Source: Luteimicrobium subarcticum (lineage in GTDB: Bacteria > Actinomycetota > Actinomycetes > Actinomycetales > Cellulomonadaceae). From it: DNA of 64,000 bases. The stretch's first letter is position 1. Each line of letters opens with the position of its first letter. The notes beneath the pieces are model-generated. The model worked only from the letters and a program-made list of their open reading frames with translations. It ran no database searches and was not told the origin of the DNA. Positions 1 through 9,087 of this stretch are shown here, one piece after another. Where the stretch lies: NCBI RefSeq assembly GCF_002798015.1, contig NZ_PGTZ01000007.1:452222-516221 (forward strand), written 5' to 3'. A program made the translations under genes and the position numbers.

Positions 1-843
1 CTCCTGCCGGGTGTGCCCGTCCTGGACGTGCCCGAGGTGGTGCGCCGCGCCGAGCTGGTGCTCCTCACCGTGCCCGACGACGAGCTCGCGGGGGTCGTCG
101 AGGGCCTCGCCCGGCTCGGGGCGTGGCAGAGCGGCCAGCTCGCCGTGCACACGTCCGGCCGCTACGGCGTGCGGGTGCTCGAGCCGGCCCGCGCCGGCGG
201 CGCGATCCCGCTCGCCGTGCACCCCGCGATGACGTTCACCGGGACGTCGCTCGACCTCGCCCGGCTCGAGGGCGCGACCTTCGCCGTGACGGCAGCGGCC
301 CCCGTCCTGCCCATCGCGCAGGCGCTCGTCGTCGAGCTCGGCGGCGAGCCCGCCGTCGTCGCCGAGGACGACCGGGCGCTCTACCACGCGGCGCTCGCGC
401 ACGGCTCGAACCATCTCGTCACGCTCGTCGCCCAGGCGGCGCAGGCGCTCGCTGCGGCCGGGCTCGAGCATCCCGGGCGCGCGCTCGGACCCCTGCTCGG
501 CGCGGCGCTCGACGGTGCGCTCCGCTGGGCCGACGTCGGGCCTGAGCCGGGCGACCCGGCCGCCGGGCCCGGCACCCCCGCGCGGGGGGCGTCGGCCGTG
601 GGCGCGCTGACCGGGCCGGTCGTGCGCGGTGACGTCGGCACGGTCCGTGCGCACCTCGACGCGCTGCGCGGGCTGGGCGCCGACCCCGCCGCGCACGACG
701 TCGTGCCCACCTACACGGCCCTCGTGCGTGCCACCGCCGCCCGCGCCGTGGCGGCCGGGCGACTCCCCGCGGCCCGCGCCGCGGAGGTGCTCGACGCGCT
801 CGACGACGCAGGGAAACCCGACCCGGAACAGGACGAGACATGA
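1..843 (+). CDS. Rossmann-like/DUF2520 dehydrogenase, 5' partial
   Basis: The frame is open from base 1, so the N-terminus with the expected GxGxxG nucleotide loop lies upstream. What remains starts in the Rossmann fold ([17 protein letters not shown]) and carries the HTSG and HPAMTF motifs typical of the DUF2520 group in the 6-phosphogluconate/ketopantoate reductase clan; the rest is an alpha-helical C-terminal domain. The stop overlaps the panC start as ATGA, so the two are translationally coupled. The position before panC suggests a pantoate-related NADPH oxidoreductase role, which is inference from context. The substrate is not determined by sequence. Confidence 0.8.
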   Translation, partial: LLPGVPVLDVPEVVRRAELVLLTVPDDELAGVVEGLARLGAWQSGQLAVHTSGRYGVRVLEPARAGGAIPLAVHPAMTFTGTSLDLARLEGATFAVTAAAPVLPIAQALVVELGGEPAVVAEDDRALYHAALAHGSNHLVTLVAQAAQALAAAGLEHPGRALGPLLGAALDGALRWADVGPEPGDPAAGPGTPARGASAVGALTGPVVRGDVGTVRAHLDALRGLGADPAAHDVVPTYTALVRATAARAVAAGRLPAARAAEVLDALDDAGKPDPEQDET

Positions 844-1745
844 CCGAACCCTTGCTCGTGACCACCCGTGAGGCCCTCGCGGACGCGCTCGCGGGCCGTC
901 CGGACGCCGCCGACGCGACCGCCGGGGGGCGCCGCGCCGTCGTCATGACGATGGGCGCGCTCCACGACGGGCACCTCACCCTCGTGCGCCGGGCCCGCGA
1001 GCTCGTGGGCGGCGACGGCACCGTCGTCGTCACGATCTTCGTCAACCCGCTGCAGTTCGGTGCGGGCGAGGACCTCGACGCCTACCCGCGCGACCTCGAC
1101 GGCGACCTCGCGAAGGTCGCGTCCGTGGGGGCCGACGTCGTGTTCGCCCCCACGCCCGACGTCGTCTACCCGGACGGTGGTGCGCTCGTGCGCGTCTCCG
1201 CGGGCCCGCTCGGCAGCGTCCTCGAGGGCGCGTCGCGGCCCGGGCACTTCGACGGCATGCTCACCGTCGTGCTCAAGCTCATGCACCTCGTCGCGCCCGA
1301 CGTCGCGCTCTTCGGCGAGAAGGACGCCCAGCAGCTCCTGCTGGTCCGGCGCATGGTCGTCGACCTGGACGTCCCGGTCGACGTCGTCGGGGTGCCGATC
1401 GTGCGGGAGCCCGACGGCCTCGCCATGTCGTCCCGCAACGCCTACCTGTCGTCCGAGGAACGTGGCCGGGCGCTCGCGCTGAGCCGGGCGCTCGCCGCCG
1501 GTGTCGCGGCCGCGGACGCCGGCGGCTCGGCCCAGGACGTCGTCGGTGCGGCGGCCGAGACCCTGAACGCCGCCGACGGCGTCGTCGTCGACTACCTCGC
1601 GCTCGTCGACCCGGATACCGTGGAGGACCTGCAAGAGGTGGCGGGAGCGGGAAGCCCTGCCGCCGGCCCGGCGTTGCTCCTGGTGGCGGCCCGCGTCGGC
1701 ACGACCCGTCTGATCGACAACCGGACGGTCGTGCTGGCCGGCTGA
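840..1745 (+). CDS. panC: Pantothenate synthetase (pantoate-beta-alanine ligase)
   Basis: PanC condenses pantoate with beta-alanine using ATP, the last step of pantothenate (vitamin B5/CoA) synthesis in the cytoplasm. The 301-residue protein has the nucleotidyltransferase-fold HxGH signature in [17 protein letters not shown], the pantoate-binding FVNPLQF and DAYPRD motifs, and the KMSKS-like MSSRNAYLS loop. Length is normal for the family. The ATG overlaps the upstream stop (ATGA). The next gene but one encodes NadB and the next PanD, which supplies beta-alanine, so substrate and ligase genes sit together. Confidence 0.97.
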   Translation: MTEPLLVTTREALADALAGRPDAADATAGGRRAVVMTMGALHDGHLTLVRRARELVGGDGTVVVTIFVNPLQFGAGEDLDAYPRDLDGDLAKVASVGADVVFAPTPDVVYPDGGALVRVSAGPLGSVLEGASRPGHFDGMLTVVLKLMHLVAPDVALFGEKDAQQLLLVRRMVVDLDVPVDVVGVPIVREPDGLAMSSRNAYLSSEERGRALALSRALAAGVAAADAGGSAQDVVGAAAETLNAADGVVVDYLALVDPDTVEDLQEVAGAGSPAAGPALLLVAARVGTTRLIDNRTVVLAG

Positions 1746-1803
1746 GCCGCCCGGGCCGACCCGCCCCGCACCAGGGCCACCGATCGACTGGAAGGCATCA
1801 CTC

Positions 1804-2334
1804 GTGACACCCCGACGCCCGCACGCGCGCGCGACCTCCCTGCGCCGCCCGATGATGATCTCGAAGATCCACCGGGCCACCGTCACGCAGGCGGACCTGC
1901 ACTACGTGGGTTCGCTCACGGTCGACGCCGAGCTGCTGGACGCCGCCGACCTCCTCCCGGGGCAGCAGGTCGACGTCGTCGACGTCACCAACGGGTCCCG
2001 GCTCACGACCTACGTCATCCCGGGGGAGCGGGGCAGCGGCGAGATGTGCATCAACGGCGCCGCCGCGCACCACATCACCCCCGGCGACGTCGTCATCGTC
2101 ATCGCGTACGGCACCCTCGCGGACGACGAGGCCCGCACCTTCGTGCCCAACGTCGTCTTCGTCGACGACCGGAACGGCATCGTCGACATCGGTGACGACC
2201 CCGGACAGGTGCCCGGCGGGTACGGGCTGGAGGCGAGCGGCGTCCCGTTCGAGGACGTGCAGGGCTACGGGGTCCGCGGCCCGCTCGGGACGCTCCCGTT
2301 CGGGTCGCCCGCCGACGACGTGCTGGTCCCGTAG
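1804..2334 (+). CDS. panD: Aspartate 1-decarboxylase
   Basis: PanD makes beta-alanine from L-aspartate for PanC. It is a pyruvoyl enzyme that self-cleaves at a Gly-Ser bond; that bond is visible in [14 protein letters not shown], and the conserved GERGSG and NGAAAH motifs follow. I prefer the GTG at 1804 because GGAAGG sits 8 nt upstream; this gives 176 residues with an N-terminal extension. The ATG at 1852, which matches the usual family start ([10 protein letters not shown]), has no ribosome-binding site. The stop overlaps nadB by one base. The C-terminal tail after VFVDD is longer than in classic 126-140 residue PanD. Confidence 0.93.
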   Translation: MTPRRPHARATSLRRPMMISKIHRATVTQADLHYVGSLTVDAELLDAADLLPGQQVDVVDVTNGSRLTTYVIPGERGSGEMCINGAAAHHITPGDVVIVIAYGTLADDEARTFVPNVVFVDDRNGIVDIGDDPGQVPGGYGLEASGVPFEDVQGYGVRGPLGTLPFGSPADDVLVP

Positions 2335-4193
2335 TGGCGGAGACCGTCGTGCCGCCCGCGGGGGCGGCGGGACGTCCGCGCCCCGCGTCCGGCGCGTCCG
2401 ACAGCCGGGGCCCGGTGCCCGACGGCCCCTATGACGGGCCCGGCCGCGTGCCGGCGCGGATCCGGCGCCGCCTGCGTGCCGACGAGCCCGGGTGGACGAC
2501 GTCCGCGGACGTCGTCGTGGTGGGCTCGGGGATCGCCGGGCTCACGGCGGCGCTCGAGCTGCGCGAACGCGTCGAGCGGGTGCTCCTCGTCACGAAGGGG
2601 GCGTTGTCGTCCGGGTCGACGGTGTGGGCGCAGGGCGGCATCGCCGCGGCCCTCGACCCCGACGACTCGCCCGAGGCACACCTCGAGGACACCCTCGTCG
2701 CCGGCGTCGGGCTGTGCGACCGGCGCGCCGTCGAGGTCCTCGTCACCGAGGGTCCGGAGCGCGTCCGCGAGCTCGTGGCGCGCGGCGCCGTGTTCGACAC
2801 CGACGGGTCGGGTGGCATCGCCCTGACCCGCGAGGGCGGCCACCACGCCGACCGGATCGCGCACGCGGGCGGTGACGCGACCGGCGCCGAGATCTCGCGG
2901 GCGCTCGTCGCGCAGCTCGAGGCGGTCCGCAACGACCCGGGCATCGAGGTCGTGGAGAACGCGCTCGTCGTCGACGTGCTCACCGGGACGCCGGGCGCGC
3001 CCGGTGCGTCAGGGTCCGCCGACGGGCCGGACGGCTCGGTCGGTGGGGTGCCCGGCCCGGCGCCGGCGTGCGGCGTCACGCTGCACGTCCGCGGCGAGGG
3101 GTCGCGCGACGGGATCGGCGCCGTCCTCGCGAAGGCGGTCGTCCTCGCGACCGGCGGCATCGGGCAGGTGTTCCGGTCGTCGACCAACCCGCAGGCCGCG
3201 ACCGGTGACGGGATCGCCGCCGCGCTGCGCGCGGGCGCGACCGTCGGCGACCTCGAGTTCGTGCAGTTCCACCCCACGGTCCTGTGGCTCGGGTCGGCCG
3301 TGAAGGGCCAGCTCCCGCTCATCTCGGAGGCAGTCCGTGGCGAGGGCGCGCTGCTCGTCGACACCAACGGCGTGCGGTTCATGCCCGACGTGCACCCCAT
3401 GGCCGAGCTCGCGCCGCGCGACGTCGTGGCGCACGCGATCGTCCGGCAGATGGCCGCGACGGGGTCCGACCACGTCCTGCTCGACGCACGGCACCTCGGC
3501 CGCGCGTTCCTCGCGCGGCGCTTCCCGACGATCACCGCGCGGCTCGCCGGGCTCGGCATCGACTGGAGCGAGGAGCCCGTGCCCGTCGCTCCCGCGCAGC
3601 ACTACCACTCGGGCGGTGTCGTGACCGACCTCGACGGCCGGACCGACGTCCCCGGGCTGTCCGCCTGCGGCGAGGTCGCCTGCACGGGCGTGCACGGCGC
3701 GAACCGCCTCGCGTCGAACTCGCTGCTCGAAGGGCTCGTGTTCGCCGTCCGGGCCGCACGCGACGTCGCGGAACGCATCGCGTCCGGCGAGCTCGTCCAG
3801 CACGAGCCCGTCGAACGGTCCGGGCCGGCCGGGCTGGTGCCCGCGGCGGCACGCTCACGCGTCCAGGCGATCGCGTCCGCGGGGCCGGGCGTCATGAGGG
3901 ACGCGCGCGGCCTGCTCGGGGCCCGGAACCATCTCGCTGCGCTGCTCGACGCGGCCGAGGGCGGCGACGCCGCGGGGGCCGTCGTCGTCCCGCAGCTCGC
4001 CGAGTGGGAGACCACGAACGTCCACCAGGTGGCGTCCGCGCTGACGGAGGCCGCGCTGGCGCGCGCGGAGAGCCGTGGCGGGCACTTCCGGACGGACCAC
4101 CCGTCCCGGGACGACGGATGGCGGCGTCGGGTGCTGGTCCGGGTGGACGACGACGGCACGCTGCGCGTCACGACGTCCCCCCTCCCCACCTGA
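2334..4193 (+). CDS. nadB: L-aspartate oxidase
   Basis: FAD enzyme that oxidises L-aspartate to iminoaspartate, the first step of de novo NAD synthesis. The 619-residue protein has a roughly 60-residue non-conserved start, then the FAD loop VVVVGSGIAGLTAALEL, the GGHHADRIAHAGGDATG segment, the active-site FVQFHPTVLW, RGEGALLVD and HYHSGGV motifs, and the C-terminal helical domain. GTG at 2334 overlaps the panD stop. NadB draws on the same aspartate pool as PanD. The nadA quinolinate synthase expected beside nadB in many actinobacteria is not in this window. Confidence 0.95.
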   Translation: MAETVVPPAGAAGRPRPASGASDSRGPVPDGPYDGPGRVPARIRRRLRADEPGWTTSADVVVVGSGIAGLTAALELRERVERVLLVTKGALSSGSTVWAQGGIAAALDPDDSPEAHLEDTLVAGVGLCDRRAVEVLVTEGPERVRELVARGAVFDTDGSGGIALTREGGHHADRIAHAGGDATGAEISRALVAQLEAVRNDPGIEVVENALVVDVLTGTPGAPGASGSADGPDGSVGGVPGPAPACGVTLHVRGEGSRDGIGAVLAKAVVLATGGIGQVFRSSTNPQAATGDGIAAALRAGATVGDLEFVQFHPTVLWLGSAVKGQLPLISEAVRGEGALLVDTNGVRFMPDVHPMAELAPRDVVAHAIVRQMAATGSDHVLLDARHLGRAFLARRFPTITARLAGLGIDWSEEPVPVAPAQHYHSGGVVTDLDGRTDVPGLSACGEVACTGVHGANRLASNSLLEGLVFAVRAARDVAERIASGELVQHEPVERSGPAGLVPAAARSRVQAIASAGPGVMRDARGLLGARNHLAALLDAAEGGDAAGAVVVPQLAEWETTNVHQVASALTEAALARAESRGGHFRTDHPSRDDGWRRRVLVRVDDDGTLRVTTSPLPT

Positions 4194-4254
4194 CCCTTTG
4201 CCCGTCTGACCCCTCCCCGCCTGACCCCGCCCCCGGCGCCCGTCTACCGGCGCG

Positions 4255-4530
4255 CCGTCGCCTACGCAAGGTCGCTTCGCGTGCGGAAGAGCGCACGCGA
4301 AGCGCCGTTGCGCACGCGAAGCGCGTCCGCCCGGCCCGGCGCTGCCCGTTCGCGGACGACAGTGGCGCGCGGTGCGGAGCCGTGGACGCCGGCAGGACGC
4401 GCTCCCCGACCGGCCCAGGTCGACGGGGGGCGTGCAGCGCACAACACCCCGGCGTGCGAGGTCCTTCGCGTCCGTTTCGGCGGTTCGCGTGCGCCGCATC
4501 GGACGCGAAGCGACCTTGCGTAGGCGACGG
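4255..4530. repeat. 28-bp inverted repeat enclosing six copies of an 11-mer
   Basis: This fills the 368-base gap between nadB and nadC; no gene is seen there. Arms 4255-4282 and 4503-4530 are perfect 28-bp reverse complements. Inside and overlapping them are six copies of CTTCGCGTSCG or its complement at 4275-4285 (+), 4292-4302 (-), 4311-4321 (-), 4464-4474 (+), 4484-4493 (+, one base short) and 4500-4510 (-). Copies 1/2 form a 13-bp stem with a 6-nt loop (4273-4304) and copies 5/6 form a mirrored hairpin, also with a 6-nt loop. No target-site duplication flanks it. Function unknown; see findings. Confidence 0.85.
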
Positions 4531-4549
4531 ACGGCCTGGTGCGGGCGGA

Positions 4550-4555
4550 TACGGT
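4550..4555 (+). promoter_or_regulatory. -10 box (TACGGT) for leaderless nadC
   Basis: TACGGT followed by six bases (GTCCGC) and then the GTG start. The spacing places the transcript start at the start codon, the leaderless arrangement common in actinobacteria. There is no Shine-Dalgarno sequence before this GTG. Confidence 0.6.
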
Positions 4556-4561
4556 GTCCGC

Positions 4562-5557
4562 GTGACCTCCCCGGCTCCCGCTCCCGTGCCCTCGCCCGCT
4601 CCGTCCACCTCGCCCGCTCCGTCCACCTCGCCCCTGTCGCCCAGCCCGCCGACGTCGCCCGCGTTCGACGACCGGCTCGACACCGCGTGGTTGGCGGGAG
4701 TCGTCCGGACCGCCCTCGACGAGGACCTCGGCCCCGAGCCCGGACGTGACGTCACGACGCAGGCCACGATCGCCGCGGACGCGGAGGGCTGCGCCGACCT
4801 GGTGGCCCGGGCGGACGGTGTGGTCGCGGGCCTCGTGGCGGTGGACGAGGTGCTGGCGCAGGTCGCGGCGCGACTCGGCGCGCCGACGCCGACGGTGGTG
4901 TTCGTGGCGCGCGACGGCGACGCGGTCCGCGCGGGCGACGTCCTCGCGACGTTGTCGGGCCGCACGCAGGTGCTGCTGGTGGCGGAGCGCACGATGCTGA
5001 ACCTGGCGAGCCGGGCGAGCGGCGTGGCGACGCACACCCGCCGGTGGGCGGATGCGCTCGCAGGGACGCGCGCCCTGGTGCTGGACACGCGCAAGACGAC
5101 GCCGGGCCTGCGGGCGCTGGAGAAGTACGCGGTGCGCGCAGGGGGTGGCACCAACAAGCGCATGGGCTTGTACGACGTCGCGATGGTCAAGGACAACCAC
5201 GTCGTGGCGGCGGGCTCGGTCGGCGCGGCCGTGGAGGCCGTGCGGGAGCGGTTCCCGGAGGTCGCGATCCAGGTGGAGGCCGACACGACGGAGCAGGCGC
5301 TCGAGGCGATCGACGCGGGTGCCGACTTCCTGCTGCTGGACAACATGCCGACACCGGTGCTCGCCGCGACGGTGGCCGCGGTGCGCGCGCGGACCACGGA
5401 CGTCCCCGACGCCCCGGGGTACGTCGAGCTGGAGGCGACGGGCAACCTGACGCTCGACCGGGCGGCGGAGGTCGCGGCGACGGGGGTGGACCACCTGTCC
5501 GTGGGTGGTCTGACGCACTCGTCGCCGATCCTCGACCTGGCGCTCGACCTGCGGTAG
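4562..5557 (+). CDS. nadC: Nicotinate-nucleotide pyrophosphorylase (carboxylating)
   Basis: Converts quinolinate and PRPP to nicotinate mononucleotide, CO2 and pyrophosphate in de novo NAD synthesis. 331 residues. The first ~35 residues are a low-complexity Pro/Ser/Thr segment built on an 18-bp direct repeat in the DNA (about 4597-4632). The catalytic body shows the family motifs LDTRKTTPGLRALEKYAVRAGGG, split here as LDTRKTTPGLR and EKYAVRAGGG, then MVKDNHV, VEAD, LLLDNM, LEATGNL and SVGGLTHS. GTG at 4562 is chosen because a -10 box lies six bases upstream. A palindromic repeat separates it from nadB, so it probably has its own promoter. Confidence 0.96.
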   Translation: MTSPAPAPVPSPAPSTSPAPSTSPLSPSPPTSPAFDDRLDTAWLAGVVRTALDEDLGPEPGRDVTTQATIAADAEGCADLVARADGVVAGLVAVDEVLAQVAARLGAPTPTVVFVARDGDAVRAGDVLATLSGRTQVLLVAERTMLNLASRASGVATHTRRWADALAGTRALVLDTRKTTPGLRALEKYAVRAGGGTNKRMGLYDVAMVKDNHVVAAGSVGAAVEAVRERFPEVAIQVEADTTEQALEAIDAGADFLLLDNMPTPVLAATVAAVRARTTDVPDAPGYVELEATGNLTLDRAAEVAATGVDHLSVGGLTHSSPILDLALDLR

Positions 5558-5600
5558 CCGGGTGCGGACGGCGCGCCCAGGCCCCCACCGGGACGGCCCG

Positions 5601-5606
5601 TAGAAT
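5601..5606 (+). promoter_or_regulatory. -10 box (TAGAAT) for leaderless lysS
   Basis: TAGAAT, six bases (CGTCGG), then GTG at 5613. No Shine-Dalgarno sequence is present in the 44-base gap after nadC. Confidence 0.65.
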
Positions 5607-5612
5607 CGTCGG

Positions 5613-7187
5613 GTGACCACCACCCCTGACAGCGGTTCTCCCGCGCCCGACACGAGTCCCGCCACGAGTCCCGTCGCGACACCCGCCGAGGCGTCGGACG
5701 TGGTTGTCGACGACCTTCCGGAGCAGCTCCGGATCCGGCGCGAGAAGCGGGACCGGATCCTCGCGTCGGGTGGCGAGGCGTACCCGGTGACGGTGGGGCG
5801 CACGCACGAGATCGCGGACGTCGTGGCCCAGCACGCGGGTCTCGAGGCGGGCGAGGAGACGGCTGACGTCGTGGGCGTCGCGGGCCGTGTCGTGTTCCTG
5901 CGCAACACGGGCAAGCTGTGCTTCGTGACGCTGCAGGACGGCGCCGGCACGCGCCTCCAGGTGATGCTGAGCCAGGGGGAGGTCGGCCCGGAGTCGCTCG
6001 CGGCGTTCAAGTCGGACGTCGACCTGGGCGACCACCTGTTCGCGCACGGCCGGGTGATCTCGTCGCGCCGCGGCGAGCTGTCGGTGTTCGCGGACGCGTG
6101 GCAGATCGCGGCGAAGTCGCTGCGCCCCCTTCCGGTGCTGCACAAGGACCTTTCCGAGGAGTCGCGGGTTAGGCAGCGCTACGTGGACCTCATTGCGCGT
6201 CCGGCGGCGCGCGACATGGTGCGTTTCCGTGCCGCGGTGGTGCGTTCCTTGCGGGAGAACTTCCATGGTCGCCGTTATCTCGAGGTCGAGACGCCGATGC
6301 TCCAGACGATCGCGTCGGGTGCGGCGGCGCGTCCTTTCGAGACGCACATGAATGCGTACGACATCGACCTCTACCTGCGTATCGCCCCGGAGATCTTCTT
6401 GAAGAAGGCGGTCGTGGGTGGCGTCGAGCGGGTGTTCGAGATCAACCGCAACTTCCGGAACGAGGGCGCGGACTCCACGCACTCGCCGGAGTTCGCGATG
6501 CTGGAGGCGTACGAGGCCTACGGCGACTACGACACGATGGCGGCGCTGACCCAGGACCTCGTGCAGCGGGCGGCGCTCGACGCGCTGGGCACGACGACGG
6601 TGACCCTCCCCGACGGCAGCGAGTACGAGCTGGGCGGCGAGTGGACGACGATCACGATGTACGGGTCGCTGTCGGAGGCGCTGGGCGAGGAGATCACGCC
6701 GGAGACGTCGGTGGCGCACCTGCTGGCGGTCGCGGACCGTCTGGAGGTGTCGTACGACGCGAAGCGTGCGAGCCACGGCAAGCTCGTGGAGGAGATCTGG
6801 GAGCACCTGGTGGGCGACCACCTGTGGGCGCCGACGTTCGTTCGCGACTTCCCGGTCGAGACGTCCCCGTTGACGCGTGACCACCGCAGCATCGCGGGCG
6901 TGGTCGAGAAGTGGGACCTGTACGTGCGTGGTTTCGAGCTGGCGACGGCGTACTCGGAGCTCGTGGACCCGGTGGTCCAGCGGGAGCGTTTCGAGGCGCA
7001 GGCCGTGCTCGCGGCGGCGGGCGACGACGAGGCGATGCGTCTCGACGAGGACTTCCTCACGGCGATGGAGCACGCGATGCCGCCGTCGGGCGGTATGGGC
7101 ATGGGCGTCGACCGCCTGCTCATGGCGCTCACGGGTCAGGGTATCCGCGAGACCATCCTTTTCCCGCTCGTGAAGCCGCAGCAGTAG
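5613..7187 (+). CDS. lysS: Lysyl-tRNA synthetase, class II
   Basis: Charges tRNA-Lys with lysine. 524 residues: a ~40-residue disordered start, an OB-fold anticodon-binding domain ([19 protein letters not shown] region), then the class II catalytic core with motif 1 ([20 protein letters not shown] in two parts), motif 2 ([20 protein letters not shown]) and motif 3 ([15 protein letters not shown]). Length and order are normal for bacterial LysRS with a modest N-terminal extension. The GTG start follows a -10 box at leaderless spacing. The small gene at 7201 follows by 13 bases. Confidence 0.96.
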   Translation: MTTTPDSGSPAPDTSPATSPVATPAEASDVVVDDLPEQLRIRREKRDRILASGGEAYPVTVGRTHEIADVVAQHAGLEAGEETADVVGVAGRVVFLRNTGKLCFVTLQDGAGTRLQVMLSQGEVGPESLAAFKSDVDLGDHLFAHGRVISSRRGELSVFADAWQIAAKSLRPLPVLHKDLSEESRVRQRYVDLIARPAARDMVRFRAAVVRSLRENFHGRRYLEVETPMLQTIASGAAARPFETHMNAYDIDLYLRIAPEIFLKKAVVGGVERVFEINRNFRNEGADSTHSPEFAMLEAYEAYGDYDTMAALTQDLVQRAALDALGTTTVTLPDGSEYELGGEWTTITMYGSLSEALGEEITPETSVAHLLAVADRLEVSYDAKRASHGKLVEEIWEHLVGDHLWAPTFVRDFPVETSPLTRDHRSIAGVVEKWDLYVRGFELATAYSELVDPVVQRERFEAQAVLAAAGDDEAMRLDEDFLTAMEHAMPPSGGMGMGVDRLLMALTGQGIRETILFPLVKPQQ

Positions 7188-7200
7188 GAGCAGCACGCAG

Positions 7201-7401
7201 ATGGTCGGATTTCTCGAGGCCGTGATCCCGTCGATCGCGGTGGGACTGTTGTTCTACTTCGTGATGCGCAAGATCGTGCGCGCGGACCGGAACGAGCGGA
7301 ACGCGATGGCGGCACTGGACGAGCAGGCGGCGCGGCGCGCGGCAGAAATGCAGTCCGCCGAGCGCGGCGCGAGGGACGACGCAAGCCCGTCCGGCGAATA
7401 G
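7201..7401 (+). CDS. Small membrane protein, unknown function
   Basis: 66 residues, not recognised. Residues about 4-23 (FLEAVIPSIAVGLLFYFVMR) form one hydrophobic helix; the rest is a charged, Arg/Glu/Ala-rich cytoplasmic tail likely to be helical. GGAGCAGCAC lies directly before the ATG and could serve as the ribosome-binding site. It follows lysS by 13 bases and is probably co-transcribed with it. Similar small proteins are common after lysS in actinobacteria, but no function is assigned here. Confidence 0.65.
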   Translation: MVGFLEAVIPSIAVGLLFYFVMRKIVRADRNERNAMAALDEQAARRAAEMQSAERGARDDASPSGE

Positions 7402-7502
7402 TTTCGGCGTGCCGTCTTTGACGCGCATTACCTGCGCGTGAGAACCTGGAAATCGTCCAGCAATTCAGTGGTGTGACGACTTCCCAGGAATCGAGGCTCA
7501 AC

Positions 7503-7835
7503 GTGGTCCAGAAGGTCCAGGTCCTCCTTGTCGACGATCTCGACGGTGGTGCGGCGGACGAGACCGTGACGTTCGCGCTCGACGGCGTCTCCTACGAGAT
7601 CGACCTCAACGCGAAGCACGCGTCGGAGCTCCGCGAGGCGTTCGCCACGTGGATCGGGCACGGTCGCAAGGTGGGTGGCCGTGCGTCGGCTGCGCGTCCG
7701 GCGGCGCGTCGTGCCCGTGGTGGTGCGAGCGACGCGACGAAGATCCGCGAGTGGGCGCGCGAGAACGGGATCACCGTCTCGGAGCGCGGCCGCATCCCGG
7801 CGGACGTCAAGGCGAAGTACGAGGCGGCGCACTGA
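7503..7835 (+). CDS. lsr2: Lsr2 nucleoid-associated protein (xenogeneic silencer)
   Basis: Lsr2 bridges DNA and silences AT-rich, often foreign, DNA in actinobacteria. The 110-residue protein has the N-terminal dimerisation domain (VQKVQVLLVDDLDGG, DETVTFALDG, YEIDLN), a basic Ala/Arg linker, and the C-terminal DNA-binding domain with the minor-groove RGR hook (SERGRIPADVKAKYEAAH). GTG at 7503 is chosen because it aligns with the family start (MAQKVQVLL) and has GAGG upstream; GTG at 7473 would add ten residues. The ~100-base upstream region is visibly more AT-rich than its surroundings, so self-binding is plausible. Confidence 0.93.
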   Translation: MVQKVQVLLVDDLDGGAADETVTFALDGVSYEIDLNAKHASELREAFATWIGHGRKVGGRASAARPAARRARGGASDATKIREWARENGITVSERGRIPADVKAKYEAAH

Positions 7836-7860
7836 CCGTCGTCCCGCATCGCTCGTGCTG

Positions 7861-7890
7861 CGGGCCCGTCACCGTCCGGTGACGGGCCCG
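7861..7890 (+). terminator. Hairpin terminator after lsr2
   Basis: Perfect 13-bp stem CGGGCCCGTCACC / GGTGACGGGCCCG with a four-base loop (GTCC), 25 bases after the lsr2 stop. There is no U-tract, as is usual in high-GC actinobacteria. The -10 box of the next gene starts at the very next base. Confidence 0.75.
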
Positions 7891-7896
7891 TAGTCT
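7891..7896 (+). promoter_or_regulatory. -10 box (TAGTCT) for leaderless lactonase-like gene
   Basis: TAGTCT, six bases (TGCCGC), ATG at 7903. It abuts the lsr2 terminator, so the -35 region would lie inside the hairpin sequence. Confidence 0.6.
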
Positions 7897-7902
7897 TGCC
7901 GC

Positions 7903-9087
7903 ATGACTCCCAGCTCTTCTGCGGGCGACGTCGCGCCCGCGCACGACCCGTCCCACGCCGCGGTGGACGCGGTCGCACCGGCACCCTCGACCCGCCGCCT
8001 GTGGGTGGGTACGTACCCCGCCGACGACGACGCCCCCGGCGCGGGGGAGGGCGTGTGGAGCGTCGAGCTGGACCTGGCGTCGGGCGGTTTCGGGGCGGCG
8101 CAGCAGGTGGTCCGGGTGACGTCGCCGTCGTTCGTGGCGCTCACGTCCGACGAGCGGACGCTGTACGCGGTCACGGAGACGGCGGACGGAGCGGTGTCGG
8201 CGTTCCGCAGCAGCCCCGGGTCGGACGACCTGGCGCTGACGGCGGCGGTGCCGACGCACGGCGACTTCCCCTGCCACGTAGTGGCCGAGGGCGACACGCT
8301 GTGGGTCGCGAACTACGGCACGGGCGGCTTCGCGACGGTCCCGCTCGCGGCGGACGGGTCGTTCGCGGGCGACGGCGGGGTGCACGCGGGCGAGGGCACG
8401 GGCCCGGTGACGGACCGTCAGGAGGGCCCGCACGCGCACTACGCGGTCGCGGGCCCGGACGGTGCCGCGTGGGTCGTCGACCTGGGCGCGGACCGGGTGC
8501 GCCGGTACGTCCCGACGGGCGACGGTGCGGTGCGTGCGGCCGGCACGGTCGTGACGCTGCCGGCGGGCGCGGGTCCGCGGCACCTCGTGGTCGCCCCGGA
8601 GCGCACGCCGGGCGCCGGCTTCGCGTTCGTGGTCGGCGAGCTGGACGACCAGGTGCACGTCCTCGAGACCGGCACGGACGCCGACGGGCACGCGGATGCG
8701 ACGTGGCGGTCCGCGGTGCCGGCGCACACGACGGCGGCTCCCGCCGAGGTCCGCGCGTTCCCGTCGCACGTCGCCCTGAGCCCGGACGGCGCCCGCCTGT
8801 ACCTCACGGTGCGTGGCCCGGACGTGCTCGCGACGTTCGACGTGGTCCGGGACGCGGACGGCGTCCGTCTGGTGCATCGTGCGGACACGCCGCTCGTCGG
8901 GGTGTGGCCGCGGCACTTCGCGGTGCTGGACACGCCCGACGGCGACGTCGTGGTGGTCGCCGGACAGACGTCGTCGACGCTGGAGGCGCTGCGTGTGGAC
9001 GCGGCGTCGGGTCGGGCCGAGGTCGTGGCGTCGCTCACGCTGCCGCGTCCCGCGTGCGTCGTCGAGCGGCGGATACTGGAGGGGTGA
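7903..9087 (+). CDS. Lactonase-family beta-propeller protein (6-phosphogluconolactonase-like)
   Basis: 394 residues. The sequence is a series of beta-propeller blades with the family features [60 protein letters not shown] and [20 protein letters not shown], placing it in the YbhE/lactonase (PF10282-type) group. Members hydrolyse 6-phosphogluconolactone or other lactones; which one applies here is not visible. No signal peptide is seen, so it is probably cytoplasmic. Its stop overlaps the mshA start as GTGA, so the two are translationally coupled. Confidence 0.85.
   Translation: MTPSSSAGDVAPAHDPSHAAVDAVAPAPSTRRLWVGTYPADDDAPGAGEGVWSVELDLASGGFGAAQQVVRVTSPSFVALTSDERTLYAVTETADGAVSAFRSSPGSDDLALTAAVPTHGDFPCHVVAEGDTLWVANYGTGGFATVPLAADGSFAGDGGVHAGEGTGPVTDRQEGPHAHYAVAGPDGAAWVVDLGADRVRRYVPTGDGAVRAAGTVVTLPAGAGPRHLVVAPERTPGAGFAFVVGELDDQVHVLETGTDADGHADATWRSAVPAHTTAAPAEVRAFPSHVALSPDGARLYLTVRGPDVLATFDVVRDADGVRLVHRADTPLVGVWPRHFAVLDTPDGDVVVVAGQTSSTLEALRVDAASGRAEVVASLTLPRPACVVERRILEG

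Noticed and set aside
4255-4530. A MITE or insertion-sequence remnant
   Set aside because: The inverted-repeat ends suggest one, but no flanking target duplication is visible and no transposase is linked. It is kept as an unexplained repeat.
7896-9083. Open frame running from before the lactonase gene into mshA
   Set aside because: Its N-terminal part is a low-complexity Arg/Gly shadow of the lactonase gene. The GT4 domain starts at GTG 9084, where the GTGA overlap and GGAGGGG occur.
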